Made by a program: the position numbers and the translations under genes | Shown here: positions 6,112 to 14,905 of the stretch, piece by piece | Position numbering within the stretch: position 1 is the first letter of the stretch | How the letters are laid out: each line of letters starts with the position of its first letter | The notes under the pieces: generated by a model | What the model was told of the DNA's origin: nothing | Database searches by the model: none | What the model saw: the letters and a program-made list of their open reading frames with translations, nothing else | Source: JAKQDH01 sp029558835 | GTDB taxonomy: Bacteria > Planctomycetota > Phycisphaerae > UBA1845 | DNA: 31,228 nt | Assembly: GCA_035356615.1 (NCBI GenBank) | Contig: DAOQSN010000048.1 | Coordinates: forward strand, 1 to 31,228 | Direction: 5' to 3'

Positions 6112-8577
6112 CTATGGTCGGGCCGGGCCGGTGAAGTCCGCCTGCAAGATGGCGAAGTCCTCGAGATCGCAGTCGCAGTCACCGTCGATGTCGCCGCGCA
6201 GTGTCCCGTCCGGCTGCAGCACCGCACCGGGCGGGAGCGGATGAGGCGTATAGTCGCAGACGTCATCGTCGTTCAACACGCCGTCATCGTCGACGTCATC
6301 GTCGCAATCGTCGATCACGTGATCACCATCGAAGTCCGGCTCGCAGCCATCCAGTATGCCGTTGTTGTTGCAGTCCTCACACCAGTACGAGCCGTCGCAA
6401 TCGGCCATGTCACACTCGTCGAGGATGCCGTTGTTGTTGCAGTCCGACCAGTCCCTGAACTTCTGGATTCGATCCGGGAGTTGATCTCCCACGTAGACGT
6501 TTCCCGCGTTGTCAACCGCGATTCCAGTCGAGCCTTGGAATTCACCGGGCCCGCTACCCCACGGACCCCAACTGGTAAGCAACGTCCTTTCGGAGGTGTC
6601 TGCGGCGAACTTCATGACCTGGTGGGGTGTAAGGTCAGTGTCCGTCACATACACGTCTCCCGCAGAGTCCACCGCGATCCAGCTCGGACCGAAGCCGGAC
6701 AGAACATCCGCCATGTCCCATTCATGCAGGTACTCGCAGTCGTCTCCATCGAGGAAGACGATTCGCCGGTGCATTGTGTCGCACACCATGACGCGCCCGT
6801 CCTGGTCGAGCGCCACGCCATAAGGGTCACTGAAGCCCCCTGAAGAGCAGACGAAATCCAGAGGTTCCTCTTGATTCAGGTCGCAGAACTTCTGGAGGCG
6901 GTTGCTCCAGTCAGACACGTACACGCATCCCTCCGCGTCCACGGCCACACCTGCCGGGCTGTCGAACTCGCCATCGCCGCCGCCCACGTGATCCGCCCCC
7001 AGGTCACCCTCCGGCAGGCGGTCACCGGCACACGTGAACTTCAGAACCCGGTATCCGTGGCCGCCGGACTCCAAGAAGAAGAGGCTGACATAGGCATAGC
7101 AATCACCCGAGCTGCCTTCCGGTTCGTAGATGGCAATGCTGTGGGGCATGCCTTCCGTTGGCCAGGGCTCACCAAACAACGTGCCATCCGGGTAAAACTT
7201 CTGAACACGGTTGTTGGAGTGATCGCAGACGTAGACGAATCCGCGTGAATCCACGGCCATACCGTAGGGGTTGTGGAATTGGCCCGGCTCAGTTCCGAGT
7301 TCTCCCCACTCGGTCACGAAGTAATACTCACCCAGATCGCACTCATCCAGTGTACCGTTGTCGTTGCAGTCAGCGGGAGGAATGCCGTCTCGCTCGATGA
7401 CGCCTTGGTACATGCTTTCTTCGTCTGCGCAGGGATAGTCTGCCCAGGCTTCGGTTCCGCTGTAGCACATGACGGCGCAATCTTCTCCATCGCCCCAATC
7501 ATTGGGCTCGCCCGGACTCCAGTTTGTGTAGATGACGGGATCATCGGTGAGCCATGTCCACCCGCCGGCCGGTTCCTCACTGCCAGGCGGTTGATGGAGG
7601 CCCATGAAAACGTCCTGCCCGGGCACCGCGAGTGCTTCGCAAATCCACTGGTCTTCGACTGCATCACGAATCGTGGCCAGATGCCCGCCGAGGCAGACTG
7701 CCTCCGCCTCTCCATCCGCCCAGAAACCCGGGGCCGGGCTCAGACGATACGAGTGGCTATTGTGGGGCAGGTAGGTCCACTCGCCTGCGGTGGTCAGCTC
7801 CCATTCGTCGGGGACGCCGTTTTCATTGCAGTCCACGCTCTGGCCGCAGCTCGTCGGAAATTCTACGCCGCACTGGCCTGCGCAGGACAGATCGCAGTCA
7901 TCGGGAATGCCGTTCCCGTTGCAATCGGGCGCAATCGTCACCACGACGTTATCCACTCCCCAGCTTTCGTCCGCAGGCTGCTGGTTCTGATAACTGGTGA
8001 ACCGCAGCACGAGCGTTGAGGCGGCATGTTCGAAGCGGAGATACCACCCATGCTGCGCGTCGGGGAAGCGATAGACCGAGTCTCTGGGTACGCTCAGAAC
8101 GTAGCCCAGCGTGTTGGTTTCAAACGCACCTTCGCCGGCAGGGTAGTTGCCATGGCCGTACTCGGCCGGGTAGTCCTGCGTGTGGGTACCCCAGTTGTTC
8201 GAGAAGGTGGTGTAGAGAAGCGTCTCGGCAGGCCCGGACTCATCGAGGGCCCATGCCGCGGACCAGCCGTCGGGGCCACCGTACGGCCCGTTGCCGTCCA
8301 TGGTCCGAATGACATAGACGTCAAAGGAAACCATGACCCACGCATGGGCCGGCAGGTCAGTCAGCGTCAAAGTGATTGGAGAGCCTTGCGTGTTCCCAAA
8401 CTGACCAAGGAATCGATCCGGCGGGTGCAGATCGGTGCCTGGCGTCACGTCGGTGTTGGGATTCGACCACTCGACAAGTGGATCCGCTGGATTCTCGAAA
8501 TTCTGGACGTATACCTCCTGCGCTTGCAGGGGCAGGGCTGCCATGAAGAAGCTGAACATACATTTGGCGACGTTCAT
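6112..8577 (-). CDS. Secreted C-type lectin / NHL-repeat protein with dockerin-like tail
   Basis: An 821-residue exported protein. Parts in order: signal peptide (1-19); a beta-sandwich N-terminal domain (about 20-215) possibly binding ligand; a C-type-lectin-like domain (about 264-396) with the conserved Cys, GGWTWLTDD and EPN (357-359, the motif typical of mannose-type calcium-dependent sugar binding), though the usual WND is WAD; an NHL-repeat propeller (about 415-710) with blades of the form NPYGMAVDSRGFVYVCD; and a dockerin-like C-terminus (DIDGDCDCDLEDF). Five DCNxNGxxD motifs sit between the domains (about 218, 249, 403, 712, 735). The ATG at 8577 is chosen for AAGGAGA eight bases upstream and the signal peptide. 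A role in extracellular glycan recognition is inferred. No enzymatic motif is seen. Confidence 0.85.
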   Translation of the reverse strand: MNVAKCMFSFFMAALPLQAQEVYVQNFENPADPLVEWSNPNTDVTPGTDLHPPDRFLGQFGNTQGSPITLTLTDLPAHAWVMVSFDVYVIRTMDGNGPYGGPDGWSAAWALDESGPAETLLYTTFSNNWGTHTQDYPAEYGHGNYPAGEGAFETNTLGYVLSVPRDSVYRFPDAQHGWYLRFEHAASTLVLRFTSYQNQQPADESWGVDNVVVTIAPDCNGNGIPDDCDLSCAGQCGVEFPTSCGQSVDCNENGVPDEWELTTAGEWTYLPHNSHSYRLSPAPGFWADGEAEAVCLGGHLATIRDAVEDQWICEALAVPGQDVFMGLHQPPGSEEPAGGWTWLTDDPVIYTNWSPGEPNDWGDGEDCAVMCYSGTEAWADYPCADEESMYQGVIERDGIPPADCNDNGTLDECDLGEYYFVTEWGELGTEPGQFHNPYGMAVDSRGFVYVCDHSNNRVQKFYPDGTLFGEPWPTEGMPHSIAIYEPEGSSGDCYAYVSLFFLESGGHGYRVLKFTCAGDRLPEGDLGADHVGGGDGEFDSPAGVAVDAEGCVYVSDWSNRLQKFCDLNQEEPLDFVCSSGGFSDPYGVALDQDGRVMVCDTMHRRIVFLDGDDCEYLHEWDMADVLSGFGPSWIAVDSAGDVYVTDTDLTPHQVMKFAADTSERTLLTSWGPWGSGPGEFQGSTGIAVDNAGNVYVGDQLPDRIQKFRDWSDCNNNGILDECDMADCDGSYWCEDCNNNGILDGCEPDFDGDHVIDDCDDDVDDDGVLNDDDVCDYTPHPLPPGAVLQPDGTLRGDIDGDCDCDLEDFAILQADFTGPARP

Positions 8578-8771
8578 GGTTCTTTCTCCTTGTACGAGGT
8601 ACGCAGACTTGCATACGCAGACAGATCCCCCCCACGGGGCGGTCCCGGCACGAACGCCCGTACCGGCGCACCGCGAGACCCGCAAAGGACTAGACCACTG
8701 GGCGAAACAGCAGACTGCCGCTCAACCTCCTGCACGAGATAGAGCCGGACGACGACGACGGGGGCCTCATA

Positions 8772-8800
8772 AAGAAAAAAGTCCCGCCGCGCAGCGGGCG
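8772..8800 (-). terminator. Intrinsic terminator of the sigma-factor operon
   Basis: Read on the minus strand, a GC-rich hairpin (CCCGC, short loop, GCGGG) is followed closely by ACTTTTTTCTTTA. It lies beyond the stop of the 166-residue protein at 8997 and before the lectin gene start at 8577, separating the two units. This is the only hairpin with a clear T run in the left half of the window. Confidence 0.65.
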
Positions 8801-8996
8801 GTTTGCGGTCCTTGGACATGGCTTGCTGTGCGAGGCGGCGCCGGAAGACGGAGCTTTCCCGGTGGGAGAGGTGACAGACAGCCGCTTTGTCCGCATCGGG
8901 CGGAGGCAGCGCGCGAGATTCCCCCTCTGATATACCTGCGGTTCGGAAGGGGGTACGCGCTGGATGGGGCGAGAACTGGCTGGGCGACCAGGATGA

Positions 8997-9497
8997 TCAG
9001 GGCGGCGTCTGAGTTTCTAGGCTGCGGGCGTTCCTGGACGCCTGGGACAGCAGATTCGACCAGGGCAACGGCACCGCAGCGGCGAGCTTGGCGAGCGTGG
9101 CCTGTGCCTCTCCGGGCGGGCGATCGGTAATCATCGCCTGGTGGTGGGCGAGGGCGGCCGCCACCGCCAGGAAGTAGCCCAGCATGGCCTGTAGCCAGGA
9201 ATCTTGGTCGGCGGCCTGCTCAGCCAAGGCCGTGCACTGGCGTTTCCATAGCCTCAGCCGCGCGAGGGTAGTGGCCGGGGACAGAAGCTCCGCTCCGGGG
9301 CGGCCGGCCGATTCGCCGAAGACAGCCGTCACGGCCGAGGCGAACCACCTCGCCCCCTCCGCGGCCTGCACCCGCTCGAGCAGAAGGTCGACCGGCTGGT
9401 CAGACTCGCTCAAGCCCAGGCGCAGCAGGCGGGAGGCCATGGTAGGTGTTAGCGAAGGCAGCTCGCCAGCGGTCTTGGGCGACGGTTTGTCCTTCAT
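8997..9497 (-). CDS. Uncharacterised protein coupled to sigma factor
   Basis: A 166-residue protein of no family I recognise. Composition suggests mostly alpha-helix (many Ala, Leu, Gln). There is a moderately hydrophobic stretch (WLQAMLGYFLAVAAALAHH, about 101-120) and no signal peptide or Cys/His metal motif. The ATG overlaps the sigma factor stop as ATGA, so its translation is probably coupled to that gene. Position suggests a modulator of the sigma factor, perhaps an anti-sigma or adaptor protein. This rests only on gene order. Confidence 0.7.
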   Translation of the reverse strand: MKDKPSPKTAGELPSLTPTMASRLLRLGLSESDQPVDLLLERVQAAEGARWFASAVTAVFGESAGRPGAELLSPATTLARLRLWKRQCTALAEQAADQDSWLQAMLGYFLAVAAALAHHQAMITDRPPGEAQATLAKLAAAVPLPWSNLLSQASRNARSLETQTPP

Positions 9498-10273
9498 GAC
9501 TCGGCATCCTTCAGAAGTGAGCGTATCGCATCGTCCACATGCTCCGGATCGGCGCCGTCACGGATGAACAGCTCCCGGACAGCGCTGCGAAAGTATTCCC
9601 GCGCAATCCGTGTCATCTGCTTTGCCTTCTCCACTTTCTCGTTCAGGTCGCAAGCCACGTCAGCAAAGGGAAGATCCCGGAAGTAGTAGAGCTGGAAGGC
9701 CTGCCAGTGTCTGCCGAGCCCCCGCCTTTCGCATTCCCGCCCTGCATCCACGAGGGCTTGCCGGACGATCGTGGCCATACAAGCTCGGTCGACAGCGACC
9801 ATTAGCTTGGTCTTCGGACCTTGAGAAGGATCGCGGAGGAGCGATTCCCACCCGTCACCGCGCAAGGCGTCCGGATGGCTGTCGGCGATCTCCCGGAGAT
9901 AGAAGTGCAGGCCATTGATCAGCCACTTGCGCAAAGGGAGGCCGCTTCGCTGCCACTTCTCGAAGTAGTCCGCCCGGCCCAGCCGGTCCGCCAGGAAACC
10001 GTGGACGATCTCCATCGGCTCGCCCGCCCAGCGACAGGAACTGCCGCGGACATAAACCTCCAACGGCTGCGCATAAACCTCCATAAGGTGGCGGTTTACG
10101 TCGCGCCGCCCCGAAGTTCCCCTGGCCAGTGCGGCCAGGATCCACGTCACCTGGGTCGGCTGGAATGCCTGTCGCGCTACCTGCCCAACCTGTGTAGAGC
10201 ACATCTTCGCACTCGCCCTCCCGTGCCTGCCCGCACCCTCAGGCATGCCGTCAGCGACGACCTGCGCCCGCAT
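9494..10273 (-). CDS. ECF-type RNA polymerase sigma factor (planctomycete type)
   Basis: A sigma-70 family protein of up to 259 residues. After a variable leader, TQVTWILAALARG starts a region 2-like domain (about 40-125) that resembles the kinase-associated ECF sigma factors common in Planctomycetes, including the segment LRKWLINGLHFYLREI. The C-terminal half (FQLYYFRDLPFADVACDLN) fits a region 4 helix-turn-helix that binds the -35 element. The start is uncertain: ATG 10273 has GGGGAAGGGG very close, while ATG 10204 has GGGAGGG about 11 bases upstream. The conserved part begins only after the second. It is divergent from the WD40 kinase at 10576, the usual pairing in this phylum, where the kinase is thought to control the sigma factor. 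Confidence 0.75.
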   Translation of the reverse strand: MRAQVVADGMPEGAGRHGRASAKMCSTQVGQVARQAFQPTQVTWILAALARGTSGRRDVNRHLMEVYAQPLEVYVRGSSCRWAGEPMEIVHGFLADRLGRADYFEKWQRSGLPLRKWLINGLHFYLREIADSHPDALRGDGWESLLRDPSQGPKTKLMVAVDRACMATIVRQALVDAGRECERRGLGRHWQAFQLYYFRDLPFADVACDLNEKVEKAKQMTRIAREYFRSAVRELFIRDGADPEHVDDAIRSLLKDAES

Positions 10274-10575
10274 CCCCTTCCCCAGATAGACGGAGAACGA
10301 CTGTGGGGGTGTCGGAAATAGCGGGTGTTTGATAGAATGCTAAGCGACTACCAGAATTGACACAATGGGTCGGGGTTAAGCTCAGGGGCGCGCCACAATG
10401 CAAGGTGCGCTGTCCGTGTGAGTGAGGATTGCGGGAAGCGGCGCGGTGTGGGTGCAGGTGCTTCCCTTTGCCTGGATGCGACTGGCCCCGGAAGCGTCCG
10501 TCGCCGGCGCGGCCGCACGAACGGCCTCGCGCAGAGTCCCATGCGGTAGCGCTCTTTTGCTGCGGAGCATGTCCA
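10274..10575. promoter_or_regulatory. Divergent promoter region between sigma factor and kinase genes
   Basis: This 300-base gap must hold the promoters of both divergent units. A TTGACA at 10357-10362 on the plus strand fits a -35 box, but no good -10 box follows at 16-18 bases. On the minus strand no clear pair is visible. Promoters read by an ECF sigma factor would not show a standard -10/-35 pair, so autoregulation is possible but unproven. Confidence 0.35.
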
Positions 10576-13500
10576 ATGCCCGACGTACAAGGTGGATCAG
10601 CCTCAGGCGACCCATCACAGGGATCGAAGCAGTTCTGGGAGGGCTCCCTGCCCCCCCGGCTCAGCCGGCACTGGGCGGGTGAACGGGTCGGTGCCTACGA
10701 ACTGATCGAACGCATCGACAACGACAGCGGGATGGGCGAAGTGTGGCGGGCAGAACGGGCGGACCAGAAGTTCAAGAGGGTCGCCGCGATCAAGTTCATC
10801 AAGCCCGGCATGGACACACGGAGACTCCTGGAACAGTTCCAGCGGGAGCGGCAGATTCTGGCCGACCTGAAGAACGAGAACATCACGGTCCTGCACGATG
10901 CCGGGACGACAGAAGACGGCAGCCCGTACCTCGTTATGGAGTATGTCACCGGCCTGCCGATCGATGAGTATTGCGAACAGCACCGGCTGTCGACACGCGA
11001 ACGGCTGCGTCTTATCGAGAAGCTCTGTCGGGCGGTCGGCTCGGCCCATCAGGCCCTCGTCGCCCACTGCGATCTGAAGCCCAACAACATCCTGGTTACC
11101 CGCGACGGCGTGCCGAAACTGCTGGATTTCGGCATCGCAAAAGTGCTCAAGGCCGAAGAGGCCGCCGGGGACAGCACCATCACCCTGGCCCAGCTGCGGC
11201 TTTTCACTCCCTCCTACGCCAGCCCCGAACAGGTCCGCAGCGCGCCGATTACCACCGCCACCGACATCTACTCTCTCGGTGTCGTCATCTGCAAAGTACT
11301 TACCGGCAAGCATCCCTATGACGTGGACAGCAACGCTAGTCTGGAGGCCGTGGTCAACACCATTCTCCACGTCGGTCCGGCCAGGCCAAGCGCCCTGAAG
11401 AAGGGCATGGACCGCGATGTCGATTTCATCGTGCTCAAGTGCCTGCGCAAGGAGCCGCGGGAGCGCTACTCGAGTGCGGCAGCGCTGGCCGACGACATCA
11501 GCCGCCACTTGGCCGGTGAACCCATCGACACGGGGAACGGATGGTACGTTCTGCGGAGGACACTGCACCGTTATCGTGTACCCCTGGCGGTTGCAGCGGC
11601 TGTCGTTCTCTTGCTGACCGCGGCGCTGATTACGTCCCTGCGGGCGTGGCAGGCCGCGGACTGGCAGCGTTATGTGGCAACTCTGGGGGCGTCCAGCCGA
11701 GCCCTCGAGCTCTACCGCGCTGCCGAGGCCTCAGAGCTTCTGGACCACGTCCCGCAGCGCTTCCGGCAGAACTGGGAATGGCAGTACCTGGTAGCTCACC
11801 TTGACGAAAGCGCGGCGACGCTGTGTGGACATACCGACGCCGTCCTGGATGTGGCATTTAGCCCTGATGGTGCACTCCTATACTCCGTCTCCAACGACCA
11901 AACAGTCGGGTGCTGGGACATCGGCAGCCGGCGGCAGATGTGGTCACACCAGGGACATGAAGACTGCGTCAACTGTATCGCGATTGATGGGGCCGGGTGT
12001 ACTATCGCTACTGGGTCAGCCGATCAGGACGTTCGGCTGTGGGATGCGCGGACGGGTGAATTGCTCAGGACGTTCGAGAACGCGCTGGGTGGATCGATCG
12101 TCTCCTTGGCTTTCAGCTCGGACGGGACGAAACTTGTGGCTGGTACGGCGACGGGCGATGCTCCCGAGGGTACGATCGGAATCATCGACTTGTCGTCAGG
12201 TGAGGTCGTGTCAATACCCACCGGCGACTACACCATCAACGCCATTGCGTTCCTGCCCGACGGCACGACATTCCTGACGGGCGGCGAGGACGGCATCGTC
12301 AGGCGCTGGGATGTGTCCAGCGGTGAGGAGCTTCAGTCTCAGGAAGTCCCGTGCTGGGGCATTACCGACATCGCCGTTAGCCCAGACGGTTCCCGTTTCT
12401 TCCTGGGAGCCAAGGATCATACCATCTGGACGGGAGATACGAAGTTGGAGTCCGGCGTGCGCCGATTCGCCAGACATGATCGGTCGGTAACCAGCCTCGC
12501 CCTCAGCCCCGACGGGAGCTGGCTGGTCTCAGGTTCGGAGGATCATGCCGTCCGCGTCTCGGACACGAGTACAGACAACGCCCTCCGGACGTATGTCGGG
12601 CATGAGGCTGCAGTCCGGGGAGTGGCCTTCAGCGCTGACGGTGCCTGGCTCGCCTCGTGCTCTGCTGATGGAACGGTCAAACTGTGGGACGCGGCCCGCA
12701 GTACGCGCAATTCGGTCCTCACCGTGCGCAGCGGCGATCGCGACAAGGACAAGTACGTCCACGCGCTCGCCTTCAGCTCCGATGGCGCGCTGCTCGTGAC
12801 CGGCTGTCGCGACGGGAAGCTGGGGCTCTGGAACGCGGTTTCGGGAGAGCCTTTGTGCGCGCCGTTGGTCGAACAGGGAGGGATACTGGCGGTGGTGCTG
12901 CTGCCCGATGAGCAGAAGCTGCTGTTTGCCACAGGCGGTTCGCAGGAGGAGGAAAACGGTGTGTACGTCTGGGACATCAGCGCTGGCTGGGATGCCTCCA
13001 CGGATCACGTGCACAAGCTGTCTCGGATCACACCGAACAACCGCCTCGTGAGCAGGGCGGCGTTCAGCAGGGATGGCCGGCTGGTGGCCATCACGGGCCA
13101 CGACGAGACGCTGGCCGAGATCTGGGATGTACGCACAGGAGCACTTGCTGCCCGGCTCTTAGGGCACGCCGGTCCGATCCACTGTCTGGCTTTCGACCAG
13201 TCAGGCACTTTGATCGCTACCGGCTCGGATGACAAGACCGCGCGGCTTTGGGACGCCACGACCGGGTCGCTCCTGCATACGCTGCACGGGCATGGAGGAG
13301 TGGTGCGGCAGGTGACCTTCTCCCCGGATGGAGGCAGGATCGCCACGGCGTCGTTCGATCATACGGTCAGGATCTGGGCGACGGCGAGCGGCCGGGAGCT
13401 GCAGACTCTGCGGGGGCACAGTGATGTGGTACTCTCGGTCGCGTTCAGCCCTGATGGCACGCGCGTGGTCTCGGGATGTCAGGATCACACGATCAAGGTA

Positions 13501-13677
13501 TGGGATGTCACGACGGGTAACGACCTGCTGACGTTGCGCGGCCACGACGAGGCGGTGCACTCCCTGTGTTTCAACTCCAATGGGACACTGCTTGCGTCGG
13601 GCGCGAGGGATGGGATCGTGCGACTGTGGCGGCGCGAGAAGCCCACGGATTCTCCCGACGGGCGTACAAGTCGGTAG
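10576..13677 (+). CDS. Membrane Ser/Thr protein kinase with 14 WD40 repeats
   Basis: A 1033-residue receptor-like kinase. Kinase domain about 41-312: Lys 73 in AAIKF, Glu 91, catalytic loop HCDLKPNN (164-171), DFG 184-186, SPE 216-218. One transmembrane helix at about 335-357 (VPLAVAAAVVLLLTAALI) follows. The rest (about 395-1030) is 14 WD40 repeats by my count, enough for two seven-bladed propellers outside the membrane. Oddities: the glycine loop reads NDSGMG where GxGxxG is expected, and the loop has HCD rather than HRD (a non-RD kinase). The catalytic Lys and Asp are kept, so activity is still possible. ATG 10576 is preceded by GGAG nine bases away; longer starts lack a ribosome binding site. 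It probably senses an external signal and acts with the divergent sigma factor. Confidence 0.9.
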   Translation: MPDVQGGSASGDPSQGSKQFWEGSLPPRLSRHWAGERVGAYELIERIDNDSGMGEVWRAERADQKFKRVAAIKFIKPGMDTRRLLEQFQRERQILADLKNENITVLHDAGTTEDGSPYLVMEYVTGLPIDEYCEQHRLSTRERLRLIEKLCRAVGSAHQALVAHCDLKPNNILVTRDGVPKLLDFGIAKVLKAEEAAGDSTITLAQLRLFTPSYASPEQVRSAPITTATDIYSLGVVICKVLTGKHPYDVDSNASLEAVVNTILHVGPARPSALKKGMDRDVDFIVLKCLRKEPRERYSSAAALADDISRHLAGEPIDTGNGWYVLRRTLHRYRVPLAVAAAVVLLLTAALITSLRAWQAADWQRYVATLGASSRALELYRAAEASELLDHVPQRFRQNWEWQYLVAHLDESAATLCGHTDAVLDVAFSPDGALLYSVSNDQTVGCWDIGSRRQMWSHQGHEDCVNCIAIDGAGCTIATGSADQDVRLWDARTGELLRTFENALGGSIVSLAFSSDGTKLVAGTATGDAPEGTIGIIDLSSGEVVSIPTGDYTINAIAFLPDGTTFLTGGEDGIVRRWDVSSGEELQSQEVPCWGITDIAVSPDGSRFFLGAKDHTIWTGDTKLESGVRRFARHDRSVTSLALSPDGSWLVSGSEDHAVRVSDTSTDNALRTYVGHEAAVRGVAFSADGAWLASCSADGTVKLWDAARSTRNSVLTVRSGDRDKDKYVHALAFSSDGALLVTGCRDGKLGLWNAVSGEPLCAPLVEQGGILAVVLLPDEQKLLFATGGSQEEENGVYVWDISAGWDASTDHVHKLSRITPNNRLVSRAAFSRDGRLVAITGHDETLAEIWDVRTGALAARLLGHAGPIHCLAFDQSGTLIATGSDDKTARLWDATTGSLLHTLHGHGGVVRQVTFSPDGGRIATASFDHTVRIWATASGRELQTLRGHSDVVLSVAFSPDGTRVVSGCQDHTIKVWDVTTGNDLLTLRGHDEAVHSLCFNSNGTLLASGARDGIVRLWRREKPTDSPDGRTSR

Positions 13678-13746
13678 ACCGGCCCGGCTCGAGCTGGCCA
13701 CGCAGCCCCCCGCGTCTTGGTGCCCCACGTCCGCTACGGTCGATGC

Positions 13747-13765
13747 GGGCGGGCGACGCCCGCCC
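13747..13765 (+). terminator. Hairpin after the kinase gene
   Basis: A perfect 8-bp stem (GGGCGGGC / GCCCGCCC) with a GAC loop lies 70 bases beyond the kinase stop. It is followed by TCTCC rather than a T tract. It could end transcription weakly from the kinase side, or it may be a REP-like palindrome. Confidence 0.45.
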
Positions 13766-13799
13766 TCTCCACTACCGCCCGGCAATCAGACACGTCCTG

Positions 13800-14299
13800 T
13801 CAGGGGCAGACGTTGCCGACGCCGAGGATGCGCCACTTCCCGCGCACGCGCGCCAGTTCCAGGTTGACCGACCAGCCGGCGCGGGCCTTGGCCGTCAATG
13901 CCTTCGGGAGCGCGATCTCGATGTCCTCGCCGCCCTCCAGGAACGCGTCCAGGTACAGCGTGCCCGGCTCCACCTTGCGAATGGTGAACTGGTCGTCGAA
14001 GTAGTCATCATCCGGCAGATCATCGGGAACGTGCACCGGATGCGCCTCCGCGTGCTGCCAGAGGAGCTGCGCGAACTCGTCACAGCCAACCAGATCGCGG
14101 CCGGGCTTCTCGCCCACCAGCTCACGGTACCACGCGTAATCCTTTGCGGCCCAGAAGTCCTTCTCCACCAGCCAGCTCGCCAGCTTCTCCATGACCGGAC
14201 CGACCCGCCGGAGGAAGCCCTTGGTGCCCTGCCCGTGGTGGACGCCGTAGTGGCCCAGCATCGCATTCAAGTGGTGCGGCTGGATGCGGGCGGCGTCGA
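13800..14299 (-). pseudogene. 5'-truncated copy of the uncharacterised gene at 20.4 kb
   Basis: From about 13820 to 14299 the DNA is almost identical to 20440-20919, with only a handful of differences. It encodes the last 165 or so residues of that protein in the same frame and ends in TGA at 13800-13802. Homology stops abruptly near 14299, and the first 65 or so codons of the full gene are missing. The frame runs on upstream into the antisense of a stray dockerin-like tail and can be opened by an ATG at 14426, but that extra part has no relation to the intact protein. I read this as a recent partial duplication. Expression is doubtful. Confidence 0.75.
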
Positions 14300-14396
14300 T
14301 GCCGAAGGCCGTCCGCTCGGCGATCTTGATTCCGATTGCGATGTTGACTTGGATGACTTCGCCACAATGCAACAGAACTTCACCGGACCGCGTTAG
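14300..14396 (+). pseudogene. Stray dockerin-like C-terminal tail of a lost exported protein
   Basis: On the plus strand this stretch encodes GDLDSDCDVDLDDFATMQQN followed by FTGPR and a stop. It is a close relative of the C-terminal tails of the exported proteins in this window (for example DIDGDCDCDLEDFAILQADF in the lectin protein). Everything upstream of the tail has been replaced by the inverted truncated gene copy, so only the last 25-30 codons of a former exported protein remain. Confidence 0.6.
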
Positions 14397-14425
14397 TCTG
14401 GTAGGGTGTCGATCCCCGTTACGCA

Positions 14426-14542
14426 TCAGCCGATCGCCTCGGGCAGAAACGGCAGCAGTAGTAGGATAACGGCCAGAAGAAAAGCCCAGAACAAGGCGCC
14501 GCCGAGTGCCCGGACCACCGGGTGCCTGTTTACTGCCTGCAT
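14426..14542 (-). CDS. Small single-pass membrane protein (38 residues)
   Basis: A short frame starting at ATG 14542 with AGGA seven bases upstream. It encodes a polar start (MQAVNRHPVVR) followed by a strongly hydrophobic helix (ALFWAFLLAVILLLLPFL) and a short PEAIG end. The layout is that of a genuine membrane microprotein rather than a chance frame. The stop overlaps an ATG (TGATG) that opens the truncated gene copy downstream. I do not recognise a family. The short length leaves real doubt. Confidence 0.4.
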   Translation of the reverse strand: MQAVNRHPVVRALGGALFWAFLLAVILLLLPFLPEAIG

Positions 14543-14801
14543 GATCAGTCCTGGTCGACCGTGATCGACTGGTGATCCCGCCTGAGTTTCCCACGCGCCA
14601 GACGTGCGCCGGGCAGCCGCTCTGGCAGTCCGAGGCACCGAAGCTCGGCACGGCGGCCGCGTCGTCGCGCCCCGGCGCGCATGGCGAAAACACCCTTGCC
14701 GCGTGAAAGACCGGGGTCAGAATCGGTTGCGGCGCGGTACAACGCGTCGGAACGCGTGCAGCGATGCTCCTTTGGGTTCGCAATGTCAGTACACTCGAGT
14801 C

Positions 14802-14823
14802 GGGCGGGGCTCTTACCCCGCCC
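14802..14823. repeat. Palindromic hairpin, REP-like
   Basis: A perfect 8-bp stem (GGGCGGGG / CCCCGCCC) with a six-base loop CTCTTA, in the gap 14543-14905. No gene is seen in that gap. The hairpin is similar in shape to those at 13747 and 29177, and no T tract follows. Confidence 0.4.
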
Positions 14824-14905
14824 GATAGGTTGCGCCGGCACGGGCCGCTCGGGGTGTCCACCTACCGGGGCGGAGCGCGCACGGCCGCCGGAGGCTTCCC
14901 AAGTG

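Noticed and set aside
10357..10385. A sigma-70 promoter for the kinase starting from TTGACA
   Set aside because: No acceptable -10 box lies 16-18 bases downstream, so it is not listed as a promoter by itself.
14700..14800. Remnant of a REP-associated transposase element, suggested by GGGGTCAGAATCG
   Set aside because: The match is too short and no transposase sequence lies beside it.
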